Shown here piece after piece: positions 40,229 through 51,689 of a DNA stretch of 64,000 nt. The stretch is from Eulemur rufifrons (lineage: Eukaryota > Chordata > Mammalia > Primates > Lemuridae). The DNA is taken from NCBI RefSeq assembly GCF_041146395.1, contig NC_090999.1:65539001-65603000 (forward strand). The letters are read 5' to 3'. The notes below the pieces were generated by a model. That model made no database searches. It was not told the DNA's origin and saw only the letters and a list, made by a program, of their open reading frames with translations. Within the stretch, counting starts at the first letter, position 1. The number at the start of each line of letters is the position of its first letter. The translations under genes and the position numbers were made by a program.

Positions 40229-40398
40229 CAACTAAGCGCAAATCCTCCCGAATGCATCTCCCTTTCTGTGCGACTGCCTTTTCAACTAACTTTGGGAACT
40301 CGTAGACCCAGCGTCGCTCCCCGCGCCGCCTCGCCTCCACTTTGATTTCCCGCGTTCTGCCCGCCCTCTTCCGTGCCTCCTCTTCCTCCGGGCTAAGC

Positions 40399-41676
40399 AT
40401 GGAGGATTCCTTTATCCCCTCAACTCTGCCGCCTGCGCCCAACCTCTCCGCACCCATCTTGCTGGGCTGGGGTCTCAACCTGACTTCCGGGCAGGAAGCC
40501 CTTGCCCCGGGGCCGCCCAACCGCCGCGTCCGCCTGGCCTTCCTGGGGGTCATCCTGGTTGCGGCGGTGGCAGGCAACACCACCGTGCTGTGCCGCCTGT
40601 GCGGCGGCGGCGGGCCCTGGGTGGGTCCCAAGCGTCGCAAGATGGACTTCCTCCTGTTGCAGCTGGCCCTGGCCGACCTGTACGCGTGCGGGGGCACCGC
40701 GCTGTCGCAGCTGGCCTGGGAACTGCTGGGCGAGCCGCGCGCGGCCGCCGGCGACCTGGCGTGCCGCTTCCTGCAGCTGCTGCAGGCATCCGGCCGGGGC
40801 GCCTCCGCCCACCTCGTGGTGCTCATCGCCCTCGAGCGCCAGCGCGCTGTGCGCCGTCCGCAGGGCCGGCCGCTGCCCGCGCGCGCCCTCGCCGCCCTGG
40901 GCTGGCTGCTGGCGCTGCTGCTGGCGCTGCCCCCGGCCTTCGTGGTGCGCGGGGGCACCTCCTCGCCGCCGCCCGCCGTGCCCCCGGCCACCGCCCGCGC
41001 CTGGCCCGGGGAGCGTCGCTGCCGCAGCATCTTCGAAGCTCTACCGCGCTGGCACCTGCAGGTCTACGCGCTCTACGAGGTCGTCGCGGGCTTCGCCGCG
41101 CCTGTCGCGGTCATGGGCATCGCTTGCGGCCGCCTGCTCTGTGTCTGGTGGCGGCACCGGCCCCAGGCCCCCGCGGGTGTGGCGTCCTCGTCGGCGAGTC
41201 CCAGCCGAGCCCCCGCGCCCAACGCGCTGCCCCGCGCCAAGGTGCAGAGCCTCAAGATGAGCCTGGTGCTGGCGCTGCTGTTCGTGGGCTGCCAGCTCCC
41301 CTACTTTGCAGCCCGGCTGGCGGCCGCGTGGTCGTCCGGGCCCGCGGGAGACTGGGAGGGAGGGGGCCTGTCGACGACGCTGCGCGTCGTGGGGGTGGCC
41401 AACAGCGCTCTCAATCCCTTCTTCTACCTCTTCTTCCAGGCGGCCGACGGCCGGCTCTGGCGGCGGCTGCGGAGGCGCCTGGGCGCTCTCTGCTGCGCGC
41501 GGGAGGGAGTCGCGGAGGACGATGATGGGGTCGGGGGCCACCAGGCGCTCCACCGGTACCGCTGGCCCCACCCGCATTATCACCACGCTCGCCGGGAGCA
41601 GGGGGAAGAGGGCTGCTTGCGCCCACCCCCGCCGCGCCCCAGACCCCTGCCTTGCTCCTGTGAAAGCGCCTTCTAG
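40399..41676 (+). CDS. GPR150: GPR150, orphan class A G protein-coupled receptor (intronless)
   Basis: A 425-residue plasma-membrane receptor of the rhodopsin family; its ligand is unknown, and it groups with vasopressin/oxytocin-like receptors. ATG 40399 is the first in-frame ATG, with A at -3 and G at +4. N-glycosylation sites are N15 (NLS) and N27 (NLT). TM1 carries G-N (N60), TM2 L-A-D (D93), TM3 starts after C122 and ends in E-R-Q (146-148) instead of D-R-Y. TM4 has W169, C208 is the extracellular loop 2 partner of C122, TM6 has C-Q-L-P (298-301) instead of C-W-x-P, and TM7 has N-P-F-F-Y (339-343). C365-C366 may be palmitoylated; the tail is His/Pro-rich and ends E-S-A-F. I recall human as 434 residues; the shortfall is probably in extracellular loop 2. 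No disruption seen. Confidence 0.96.
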   Translation: MEDSFIPSTLPPAPNLSAPILLGWGLNLTSGQEALAPGPPNRRVRLAFLGVILVAAVAGNTTVLCRLCGGGGPWVGPKRRKMDFLLLQLALADLYACGGTALSQLAWELLGEPRAAAGDLACRFLQLLQASGRGASAHLVVLIALERQRAVRRPQGRPLPARALAALGWLLALLLALPPAFVVRGGTSSPPPAVPPATARAWPGERRCRSIFEALPRWHLQVYALYEVVAGFAAPVAVMGIACGRLLCVWWRHRPQAPAGVASSSASPSRAPAPNALPRAKVQSLKMSLVLALLFVGCQLPYFAARLAAAWSSGPAGDWEGGGLSTTLRVVGVANSALNPFFYLFFQAADGRLWRRLRRRLGALCCAREGVAEDDDGVGGHQALHRYRWPHPHYHHARREQGEEGCLRPPPPRPRPLPCSCESAF

Positions 41677-42234
41677 GTGCTGGATGGTCAGAGACAGGTC
41701 GTCTGTCGCAGTGGCGCAGGCTCCAGGGAACACGAGGCCGGCCAGGGTCTGTCTAGACCACAACGGACAGGATGGTCTCTGAGAGAGAGAGAGAGAGACA
41801 CTGAACCTGTCCTCTTCCTCCACTCTTCTATTATATTTCTTTCTAATGTTTACATTTTCCTACACTTCTGATTTCTTCCCTCCAGTTTCTCTCACAGTTC
41901 CCTATTTGGAGACGAGAGAGTGTGCCATTGGGAAGTTGAAAAACAGAGTTACAGAGTTATTTTTGCAATTTTTTTTACACTCTTACAGTGTTCTAGATAA
42001 GACCATTTATTTTGGCTAAATTGCCAAACTTTCATTATTTGCTGTGTTGTCATCTATTTTTCCTTATTTTTGAGTCGTGCTTAAATCAAGTGTACCTTTG
42101 GGAGCAGCGAGTTTGCCTTTCTTTCCAGGAGGAAAATCCCCACATTGCTCTGCCTAGGCAGACTGAGAATTATGCCAGTAATACTGTCAGAAATGTAATC
42201 ATGCTGTCACTTCAGAGCCACAGAGTATTTGTAA

Positions 42235-42240
42235 AATAAA
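42235..42240 (+). terminator. GPR150: GPR150 candidate polyadenylation signal
   Basis: AATAAA occurs 559 bases after the GPR150 stop codon, in unique sequence, followed by T-rich sequence about 30 bases later (42268-42281). This is a plausible 3' end for a single-exon mRNA. Confidence 0.45.
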
Positions 42241-42281
42241 AACATTTCCCACGGAACAATTAGTACTTTTTTTTTTTTTTA

Positions 42282-43235
42282 CATGGTAATGTGTTTTCTC
42301 AGAAGAAAATCAGTGTGGCCTTTATTTCCAGTCTAGCTTCTACTTCAATAGAAGCTGAGATTGTAGGATGGAAGCATAAAAGCTTCCCTTGGTCCATTTC
42401 AAATATGCCTGGTTTCTGCAGGAAATTGTTTCTGTGCCCAAACCAGCCTTTCTAAAGCTGCCATGTTGTGCCCAGATGGAGCCTCTTCGTGCAAAGTGCC
42501 CAGCAAACCAAAGAAGGGAAGCACCAAGGTGGGGCTTATGGGCGGGGCTCACTGTCCCAGATGGAGCCTCAGGGAGATTTGCAGCTGGGAAGGAAGCTGA
42601 GACCCCAGGAAGTTGCATGTGTATACAAAACTCCCTTTTAAAAAATGAATTCAGTGTCTACTGGTGTGCATTACTGAAACAAGGTCAAGGAGCAGATTTG
42701 ATTGGTAACCTCCTCTTCTTAACTATTCTTGGTTCTAGAAAGAAGTGGCAACACTGATGAACAGTATATCCATGTGTTTATCAGTGACTTTGATCTGAGG
42801 ATCTGAAGCTTTCCATTATGTGTTTCTTGTTCATGCACTAATACAACACTGAGATGCAGAAAGGGGAAACAGTTGGTTAACACTTTTTTTTATAGAGCCA
42901 GTGCTCTCTCAGGGCTCTTTGTTTTGTTCACCGATATATCCCAAATGCTTAACAATGCTCCACACAATACATATTTGTTGCCTGATCCATCATATGAGTT
43001 ATTCATCATCATCAGGCAGAGACAGAATAGATAAAAGATATACAAAAAAATTGCTAAGCTTGGCTTACCTTCTCCTAAAATGTTGGCAACAGATGTCACG
43101 GAGTTATAGATTTTCTTTCTCTCTTTTCTCCTCCCCACCCTGCTGAAGATGCTGTGGTTTGCAAAATACCAGGAATAAGTCAGCCAAAGAAAGAATACAG
43201 TTGTCTTCATGAACCTAAGTCTTGGTTATAGCATT
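42282..43235. other. GPR150-RFESD intergenic, nothing assigned
   Basis: Mixed-composition sequence with open frames up to 122 codons near 42389-42757, which lack any recognisable domain or splice context. No repeat family was recognised. Confidence 0.4.
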
Positions 43236-43239
43236 ATTT

Positions 43240-43830
43240 TTATTTGTTAATAAACATTTATTACCTGCTTGTTTTGTGCCAGATAACATGCTAGGCATTG
43301 GAGATGCTAAGATAAGACAACTTTTCCCTCAAAGACCTTATAGTCAAATATAGGAGGCAATTAATCTTATAATTACACTGCAGTGTCGTATGTGTTTTAA
43401 TAGTCCAGTAAGGGTGCTGGGAGCACTGAGAAGGAGCATCTGACAACCTTGGGGAACTGAGTGGGACGGGGGAGAATTAGGAAAGGCTCACCAAAAGAGG
43501 CTAAGTCTTGAAGGCTGGGTTGGGGTGACCCACGTCAGGGAGGGTGTTCTAGGCAATGGGGAATAGCATTTGTAATGTGTAGGGGAAATAGAACATAGCA
43601 TGGTCAAGTAATGACAATAATTGAAATGTCTAGCATTAACGTGCCTGTGCAGCCTGACCTAACGGGATATGTTGTCAGAGATTTGACCTGGACCCACTGA
43701 GACAGGTCTGTGTGCCAGGCCAAGAAAGCAAAAAGTAGCCTTTGAGGAATTTAATCAGAGTTGTAACAAAATCAAATTTGAATTTTGGAAAAGTCATTTC
43801 AATGATGGCATGAGGGATCAACAAATTGAA
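43240..43830. repeat. L2/MIR-like end followed by an unassigned old repeat
   Basis: Starts ttaataaacatttattacct and gccagataacatgctaggca (antisense L2-type end), then runs into gggagggtgttctaggcaat and atttaatcagagttgtaaca, text akin to the repeat at 16494-16960. Confidence 0.45.
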
Positions 43831-44019
43831 AGGGTAGGAATGCCTAGAGGCAGAGATTGAAGCAGAGGCTCAGAGAGTCCTCAAAGTGTGATTTGTAATG
43901 TTGCACCGCTTACAATGATCTAAACTGAGATAATAAATTTAAGGCAGCTGAGTCAGGTTCTCTGTTGCGACTACCCTAACACAAAAGCTAGTTCAGCTGA
44001 CTTCAACTTACTATCTTAC

Positions 44020-44545
44020 ATGAAGTCCAGTGATGGGGCTACTCCAGGGTTGGTTAATTAAGTAGCTTAACTTCATAATTGAGGGCTATGATGGCTGGGT
44101 TAAGGGATGCCCAGGTAGCTGGTAAAACATTTCTGGGTGTGTCAGAAAAGATTAACATTTGAATCAGTAGATTGAATGAAGAAGATTGGTCCTCACCAAT
44201 GTCAGCAGGAATCATCCAATCTGTTGTGGGCCCACCCAATTAGAACGAAAAGGTGAAGGAAGTGCAAATTCACTCTCTGCTTGGGCTGGGACATCCATCT
44301 TCTCCTGCCCTTACATAGTGAACCTTCTGTTCTTGGGCCCCCATACTCCAGGACTTATACTAGCAGCAGCACCGCCACCCCCAACCTGGTTCCCAGGCCT
44401 TCAGTCTCAGACGAAATGATATCACCAGCTCTCCTGGTGCTCAGCTTGCAGACAGCATATGGCGGGACTTCTCAGCCTCCATAAGCACACGAGCCAGTTC
44501 CCATAATAAATCTCCTCTTATACCCTTGACTAATACAAAGACTCA
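44020..44545 (+). repeat. Ancient interspersed repeat, family unassigned
   Basis: Contains tgctcagcttgcagacagca, ggcgggacttctcagcctcc, ataagcacacgagccagttc and ccataataaatctcctctta, a well-known mammalian repeat end that I cannot name with certainty. Chance frames of 60-77 codons lie in it. Confidence 0.55.
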
Positions 44546-46113
44546 GATCTTTTTCATCTTTTCATTCTGCCATCCTGAGCGGTGGACTTGACACTCAGGC
44601 CAGTTTCCCTTGAGGTCACAAAATGGCTGCTGCAGTGTCAGGCATCACATTAAAAAATAACAAAGTCCAGATAAAGAAGAATTTCTCTTTTTTGCTGTCT
44701 TTATAAGAATGAAGAAACATTTCTCAGAAGTCCCCAACAGACCATCCTGCATGGCTTATTGGCCATACCTTTATCATATGTCCATATCTGGACCTATCAT
44801 TGCAAGGAAAGTGGGTCCTCCATGATTGGCTTGGACATGGTACTGAGGATATGAATTGCATGAGGTAGAGAATGGAAAAAACAAGGACCTACAGTAAGAA
44901 AGAAGGGAAAATGCTTGTTGGGAGGACAAGACCGAACCCTTTAAACAATTGTAAAAGTGTTAGAGATTGAGGTTTCAGCTGATTGCCAGCTAGAAACTTT
45001 GTGAATTCTCCAACTGGATTGGAAATACAGAATGGCCAACTCAAGATGTAAATTCAAAATCTGATTAAACAGATTTTTTTGCCTAGATTTTGTAGAAGAC
45101 TTAGTTAAGCCCAATTCATACCAAAATGCTTCTCTTCTCTAAGGAAGGAACTTCCTCTCATTTTAACTAAATCTGAAACTTGAAGGTAGAACTAGGTGAC
45201 TTGGTTCCCATCCCTAGAGGCATTTGTGGGTCAAAAAATTTGAAGCATGCCTCAGAATGGCCATTCTGTTGGTGTTGACCCCAGGAATCCACATTCCTAT
45301 AGGCGACCCAGAGATTCAGTTGTGTCCTAGTCCAAGAAGGCCCCTGAAGATTACTTAAATTTAGACTCTTGCTAGAGTAGGAATACTATTCACATCACAT
45401 AGCAAAGGTAAATAAGCAGGCTGGCCATGAAATTGTCCTCTTTTATAGATATCACCCGAATAGGAAACAACTAGAGGAGAAACCAGATCCATATAATTGG
45501 AATTTAGACAGAATTAAAATGGCCTCATAAAATCGAGAAATAACATCCCCCTACCCATTGTATATTCCCCTTGGAGTTAGATTTTAACAAAGCCACTGCA
45601 CAGAGGCCTGAACTATAGAACTTTGGGGGGGGCACTTTTCATATAGAAGAAGATGTGAACAAATGTTCACGTGAACACCAGAGTTGAGCAATGTGGCATT
45701 CCTGATTTTAATAGAATTTTAAAGACCAAATGCAAAGAATTCTATATCTTGAAAATAAGAATACAGTAATATACTAAAATACATTACTTACTAAACATTA
45801 CTTACTAAAATAAGTAAACGTGACCTATGACATAATTTGAAACAGAAAGTATGTAGAAAATAGCCAGGATCATAAATAAAACACAACTAGTGATTAGCTA
45901 TAAATTACATAGTAAAAATAGAATAGTCTGGCTCATTTGTGGATGAGAAAATAGATTTAAAACAGTTTTCTTCTAAGCTACTTCCTAGAAAACGTGGAAG
46001 AAGTTAGAAAACTTGAGGCGTTTTGCTTCCAATCCTAAAAATGTTCTGACTTGATGAAAGGGAAAATGTTATAATAAAAATGAATTGTCTGGTTAAATTA
46101 AACAGATACTTTG
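44546..46113. other. Intergenic, nothing assigned
   Basis: No coding region, RNA gene or clear repeat was recognised in this AT-rich stretch. Confidence 0.4.
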
Positions 46114-46300
46114 CTGAGTTGGGAGGCAGTGTAATATATTCAGAGTATTCAGAGTCTAAAGACCTAAACTTGACTTTCATCACTACACTTAGTACCTGGG
46201 TGACTTTAGGCAGTTTGCTGAATATTTTTGAGTCTTGATTTTCTCACCAATAAAATGGAGGTTATACTATCTCCTTCATAGGATTAATGTATGTAAAATA
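46114..46300 (+). repeat. MIR element
   Basis: Contains ggaggcagtgtaatatattc, acctgggtgactttaggcag, gattttctcaccaataaaat and ctccttcataggattaatgt, in MIR order. Confidence 0.7.
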
Positions 46301-47080
46301 CTTGACTAGGTGGGGTTGGGGTAGTCTTGTCAGTTTGTCTCTTTAGACTCCCTCAATACACGATAGCTATTGTTATTTTCTGACACTGGGCTGTGAGAGA
46401 TAAAAATCCAGTTGAATAACAGTACACGAAGGGAAACTGAAGATCTTGGAGAATCACCGTGGAAGATCAATGCAACAATGCTGGTACTTGGTAATAGGGA
46501 GTTGGGCCTTACAGAAGGTGCAGTGGGCATTGTTGATTGCCTTCCTAGCATCCATTTCTCTTTTTCTAACAGATGTCAGATTCTTATCCAGGTGTCTATG
46601 CCTTTCTTGAACAGTCAATCAGGTGCTCTGAGGGAACCCCGATGCTGACCCTGTCCCACGCCAAGACTGGGCCTTGATTAGTCTAAGCCCATCAATGCAA
46701 TTCCATCCCTTTCACCACCATCTCTTGCTCAGGAATGCTCATGGGACCCAGCAAAAGCCAATGAGCATGAAGGAAGCTTTTCAGGGCATCTAAGAAGGAA
46801 GCTCTTAACTCTTCTGGGAGAGGCATGGGAGTTAGCACATTCTCTGTCTCTCTCACACTGAAGGTAAATGAGGAAGCACACAACCCTGACGGCTGCTGCA
46901 GCCACCTCTGACCAGGAGGGGAGCCAGCCAAAAGATGAAGTCAATATTGTGGATATGTCAGAATGAAGAGACAGAAAACACTTAGGTCCTTAATGACCTC
47001 ACTGAGATGTCAGACCAAACACCACTGACGCTTAGCCATTGGATGTCCTGGTAAATAAGCCAATATATTGAACATCCCCA
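46301..47080. other. Intergenic, nothing assigned
   Basis: Several frames of 70-79 codons on both strands (46330-46944) have no recognisable domain and no splice signals. Confidence 0.4.
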
Positions 47081-47084
47081 AAGC

Positions 47085-47275
47085 ACAGGCAACCAAAGCA
47101 AAATTGGACAAATGGGATCACATCAAGCTAAAAAGCTGCTTACACAGCAAAGGAAAAAATCAACAAAGGGAAGAGAGAACCAACAGCATGGGAGAAAATA
47201 TTTGCAAACTACCTGTCTGACAAGGGATTAACAACTAGAATATATAAGGACCTCCAACGACTCAATAGGAAAAAA
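47085..47275 (+). repeat. L1 ORF2 fragment
   Basis: Contains aaattggacaaatgggatca, gggagaaaatatttgcaaac and aagggattaacaactagaat, a short L1 piece near the end of ORF2. Confidence 0.75.
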
Positions 47276-47810
47276 TCAATATATTTTCTTATCGCTTAAA
47301 GCAGTTGTGTTGAATTTTCTGTTATTTGTAGCAACAAGCAGTCTCTAACTGAAGTAGAAGCTTGGAAAGAAAAAGAGTCCCATTTTAGCCTATTGCATAA
47401 TGGCTTATGTTCTTTATCAAAGAATCAGGAACATTCCAAGTGTACTTTTATTTAGTCCATCAACCAATAAGTACTGAGGCATTGTATTGGACACTGTATT
47501 GGGCAGAGTGGGGCAAACCAGAGAAAATCAAATTTATAACTCTTGCATTTTAAAAATATGGATTCTATGAAGAACTATAATTTTTATGATAAGCACTTTG
47601 TTGAGAAACTTCAACCTACAATTGTTTATATTAAAGGACATTATTTGCAAACTCTTTCCATTGTTAATTTTATTAATTAATTAGTTCATTTATTTGATAT
47701 TTATTTATTAAAGAGCCAACATATACACAGCACTATATGAATTTTGTTGTATACATAGATATATATTTCTTATCACATACATATATTTTATTTAAAATTT
47801 AACTTTTGTG

Positions 47811-48046
47811 GCCTGGTGCAGTGGCTCACGCTTATAATCCTAACCCTTTGGGAGGTCAAGGAGGGAGGATTGCTTGAGGCCAGGAGTTTGAGACCAGCCT
47901 GAACAACATAATGAGACCCTGTCTCTACAAAAAATAGAAAAAAATTAGCCAGGTATGCGTGGTGGCACATTCCTGTGGTCCTAGCTACTCAGGAGACTGA
48001 AGTAGAAGAATAGCTTGAGCCTAGGAGTTTGAGGTTGCAGTGAGCT
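47811..48046 (+). mobile_element. Old Alu (AluJ-like), + strand, 3'-truncated
   Basis: Starts ggcctggtgcagtggctcac, with ggtcaaggagggaggattgc and gaggttgcagtgagctatga. It then stops without the rest of the right arm or a poly-A tail. Diverged from consensus, so ancient. Confidence 0.8.
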
Positions 48047-48499
48047 ATGAGTTGAAATTTAGGCCCAACTGTTGTTAATCTGTAGTATACAGATGATTAA
48101 AAATTTAGCCTGAATCATCATCCCTGAGGTTATACTAAGATATAGGATTTGGGTAATGCCTACTATACATTCAAGAAAAAGTATGCAAGCTTTGACCGTC
48201 ATCCATCTGGCCAGTGAAGTCATACTATTGAGCTAACAGCATTAGACCTGCTCTTTCTCAGCAAGTAGGATGAGTTCTTAAAGTGCATTTTGAGTTTTCT
48301 AAAAGATTTTTATTCTTCACTGAGCATTTATCATTATTGTTTATTTTTAAATGTAGCTACTGAGAGCTTGGCCTAGCCAAGCATGTCCCAGAGTGCACTT
48401 TGTGAAGCAGCAGATGCTTCAGTATTAACATTAATTTAAGGGAAAAAAAAGAGTTTCATAGTCAAATGTTTGGAACAGTAGGTTAAATAGGCTTCTTTC

Positions 48500-49290
48500 T
48501 TTTTTTCTTAACTTTTTATAATAAAATATACAGAAAAGTTAAAAGAATAATACAAAAGAACACCCACATATTCACCACTAAAATTCAACAGTTGTTAACA
48601 TTTTGTCATATTTGCCTTTATGTATATATAGTTGTTGGTGGTGAATAACTTGAAATCAGTTACAGAACACATGATATCATTATGTAATACTTCACCTCTA
48701 AACACGTCAGCAGGCAGCTTCTAAGACTGGTGGTCGCTAAACCCCAGGCCATGGACCAATACCAATTTGGAGCTTGTTAGGAACTGGGCCACATCGCCAC
48801 CCGAGCTCTGCCTCCCCTGACAATCATCTGTGGAAAAATTGTCTTCCATGAAACCAGTCCCTGGTGCCAAAAAGGTTGGAGACCACTGTCCTAAGACATT
48901 TTTACATAACCACAAAATCATTATTTAACTAAAGAAAATTAATAATAATTCTCCCTAATATCCAGTCTATATTCAAATTTTCATTTTTGTTCTCAATATA
49001 CTTGTATGGACTTTTTATTTTGAACCAAAATCTGCTTACAGTTTACACACTGCATTTGATGATTATGTCTGTTTAGTCGCTTTTATTCTAAACAGTCCTC
49101 CTGACCTTTCAAAAAATGATATTGTGTTTTTAAAAAGACCAACCTAGTTGTCTTGTGGAATATCCCACATTCTAGATTTTTCTGAATATTTTCTCATGGT
49201 ATCTTCTAATGTATTCCTCTCTCCTCAACCAGGTCTCTTTATAGCAGTACCTTTCAGAGACTTTAATATTTCAATGGGCAAAATGACTCT
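48500..49290 (-). repeat. Old L1M fragment split by a hAT element
   Basis: The flanks tatacagaaaagttaaaaga ... acattttgtcatatttgcct and ccagtctatattcaaatttt ... cacattctagatttttctga look like one L1M 3' region on either side of the element at 48728-48890. Orientation is inferred. Confidence 0.4.
48728..48890 (+). mobile_element. MER1-type hAT element
   Basis: Contains ggccatggaccaataccaat, ttgttaggaactgggccaca, aaaaattgtcttccatgaaa and cagtccctggtgccaaaaag. Inverted ends tggtggtcgctaaacccc and ggttggagaccact. The 7 matching bases ctaagac at 48721-48727 and 48891-48897 fit a hAT 8-base duplication with one change. Confidence 0.7.
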
Positions 49291-49363
49291 CCATGTGGAT
49301 GCCTTCTAGGAGAATCTGCCATCTTCACAATGACCCCTTCTTTGGGAATTGTTCACACCTCCG

Positions 49364-49365
<2 letters not shown>

Positions 49366-49400
<35 letters not shown>
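49366..49400. repeat. (AC)n microsatellite
   Basis: Seventeen or so AC units, followed by gacacag. Its reverse frame produces a Cys-Val run that is not a protein. Confidence 0.95.
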
Positions 49401-49405
<5 letters not shown>

Positions 49406-51364
49406 AGAGGCTCCCAGCCATCACATATGGATTCTGTAATCCCGTCTTCCAGGATAGTTCATTAAAACCATCCCCTTGAAGACTACAACAAATATGACAG
49501 ATGATTATAGAAATTTGGACAGATTTAAGGAAGAGAAAGACTAGGAAAATCAGAATAAAATACTTGGAATTTTCAGGTGAGTTCAAAAGTGATACAGTTA
49601 TTGTGGTTGCAGATATCAGTGATGCCTGCACCTTGAGCAAGGAGGCAAGAGAAACGTGCTGAGTTAGGGCTCTAGGGAAAGCACAAACAAGATGACATAT
49701 ATTAAAGCAGAGCCAGGCTGGACAGTACAGGTCAGGCTAAGATGTTTATTTAAGGGAAGGTTATCTCCTGTTGGAATCATCCAACTAAAGGAAATCTGGT
49801 TTGCACAGGGGATTTTTGGGGGCTGACTAAGAAATAATATTCTAGGCTAGAAAGCAAGAAGAAAGAAAAAGCAACAAAGGCAGGCACTAAGTTTTGGCAA
49901 ACAGTGTATGTGACAGAGAAAGAAAGAGACCAATTTAAGAAGCAAATTAAACTGTTACAAACTCAGCTGAGCTTTTCTAGAAGGAATTAGGGGCACAGCA
50001 GAGGGGACCAAAGCATTGAAGACATATTCCAGCATGCAAATCCTGGAACATTTAAGACTTGGGAAAAGGCAGTGTCTTGAAGAGCACGTGGCAGAGGTAT
50101 CATTGCTCCCTAAGACCTGAAGAAGCCAGATTCAGAAGCATCAACAGCAGAGTCAGGAATGTGCCCCAAGAGAAATACTGAGGCATCATCCCTAGGAAGC
50201 AAATTGCATGAATCTAAGTAAATCCATAACAAGAGGGGGTGAAGTCAGCCACTGTGTTCAGGACATAAAATGCGGCCCACAAGAGATGTGGAGACATTGA
50301 CATCAAATACTAGAGCCCACCCTCAATGCAGCACACACATGGCAGAAACCCCAGCCCCAGCAGTGTTAGATAAGAACACATATCCCTCACCCTTGGGTTT
50401 CATGTGAAAGGACTTCAATTAGACTAACACTACTGGACTTTCTCCCCCGTTGGGGTTGGAAGGGTCTATGAAAAATGAAACAAACAACAACTAAAAAACA
50501 AAAACCAAAAACTTCTCCATATCTGAATTCTAAACCAATGTCTAGGGAGAAATTGAGGTTTGGAGATTAATCTCTTGCAAGGTAAAGCCCAAAGATATCA
50601 AAAGTCAAAGGATCAAAGTTCAAAAATCAAAATTTCCTGCACTGGTATGAAAAAAGTAAAGCTCTTCCCTATTTCTGATTCTGCACAGTCTCCGCTGGAG
50701 AGGTTTCTGAAGCCTTTGGCAGCTGCAACTGCAGCCTGTCTCTCCCTGGAACAGGTCGTTCTTTTAGCACCTTTGAAGTTCTATTTGTTCAATTCTCATT
50801 TTTCTGATGAGCTTCACTTTTTAAAAGGGTTAAAGGGTTAAAAGTTTTCCTATAATTTTGTCCTGCTCTCCAAGGTCTTTGTGACCTCCCCACCTCTGCT
50901 GAGACCCAACATGGCAGAATGAATATGTTCTGAACATTGTTCAAGGTCAAGGAACAGCAGTCTGCACCCTGAGTCCCACATCACCTAAGGCCCTCTAGGC
51001 TTTGCCTTTGCTGGGCCCAAGTAAATCTGTGCATGTTTGCTAAGTTTGGCTTGGTACAAATGGCCAGTGTTTGGCTTCAGGCTCAGTGCAGACTACGTGA
51101 TGTTTGCTGACCACACTTTCTTCTCCAACCCTCACTTATGGTCAGCTGTGTATCATTTGCTTACTGCCCAGAACCTGGAGTTCCACCAGAAGATAAAAAT
51201 CAGAAGTGAATGAGAAGTGTTTCAGCACTTAAAATCTTCAACCTTCACTCACATCTCCTGGTATGTTCACCTTAGCCCCTTTCTTATCCTTTCTACCAAT
51301 CTGTTCACCTGCAGAAGAGGGTATAATCTAGTCTTATCCCCTAAAGTGGCAGCAGTTTGATACA
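49401..51364. other. Intergenic, nothing assigned
   Basis: No gene recognised. A 93-codon frame at 50560-50841 lacks a recognisable domain. Local short duplications (aaagggttaaagggttaaaa near 50823) are present. Confidence 0.4.
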
Positions 51365-51420
51365 TAAATTTAATTCAGGAGGTAGCAGTGTGAATACATA
51401 AGTTTAATTCAGGAGGCTGT
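51365..51420. repeat. Short imperfect direct duplication
   Basis: The motif ataaatttaattcaggaggt recurs as ataagtttaattcaggaggc about 34 bases later. Confidence 0.6.
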
Positions 51421-51689
51421 TAGCAAGTCCATTTGGCTGCACAGTTAAGCCACTCCAATTGAAATGTTTATAATTAAATAAAACTTATACTCTGAACCCT
51501 TTCTGTATTTCTCAATTGGTTCCAAACTTGCTCAGGAAAGAAAGGTGTTATTGGGTCCTTTCAAAGTTCAACACAAATAAAACAGGGTGGTGACAACAGA
51601 TAAGGAAAGAAACAGTGTAATGTGAAATATATTTTAGTTTAGGAAGTAGAATTTACAGGACTTGGTACTAGATTAGATATGGGGGGATG

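Larger units (their letters stand above)
40060..41690. promoter_or_regulatory. GPR150: CpG island spanning GPR150
   Basis: CpG becomes frequent from about 40060 and stays dense to about 41690, with long runs of GCG, CGC and CCG. It covers the promoter and the whole single coding exon. This composition produces long open frames on all strands, which explains the large antisense frames here. Confidence 0.85.

Noticed and set aside
40342..40398. Upstream extension of the GPR150 frame
   Set aside because: The extension begins with TTG, not ATG; the first in-frame ATG with a strong context is 40399 and matches the recalled human N terminus.
40059..41030. 323-codon open frame on the minus strand over GPR150
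   Set aside because: It lies in a CpG island where stop codons are rare in every frame, has low-complexity Arg/Ala/Ser/Pro composition, and opposes an intact known receptor.
40502..41525. Two long + strand frames (252 and 311 codons) overlapping GPR150
   Set aside because: They are shifted reading frames of the same GC-rich exon with Pro/Arg/Ala-rich text; only the 425-codon frame has receptor motifs.
41041..41823. 260-codon minus-strand frame over the GPR150 3' half
   Set aside because: Same composition effect; no domain, and it is antisense to conserved transmembrane segments.
49353..49640. 95-codon minus frame with a Cys-Val run
   Set aside because: The run is the translation of the (AC)n microsatellite.
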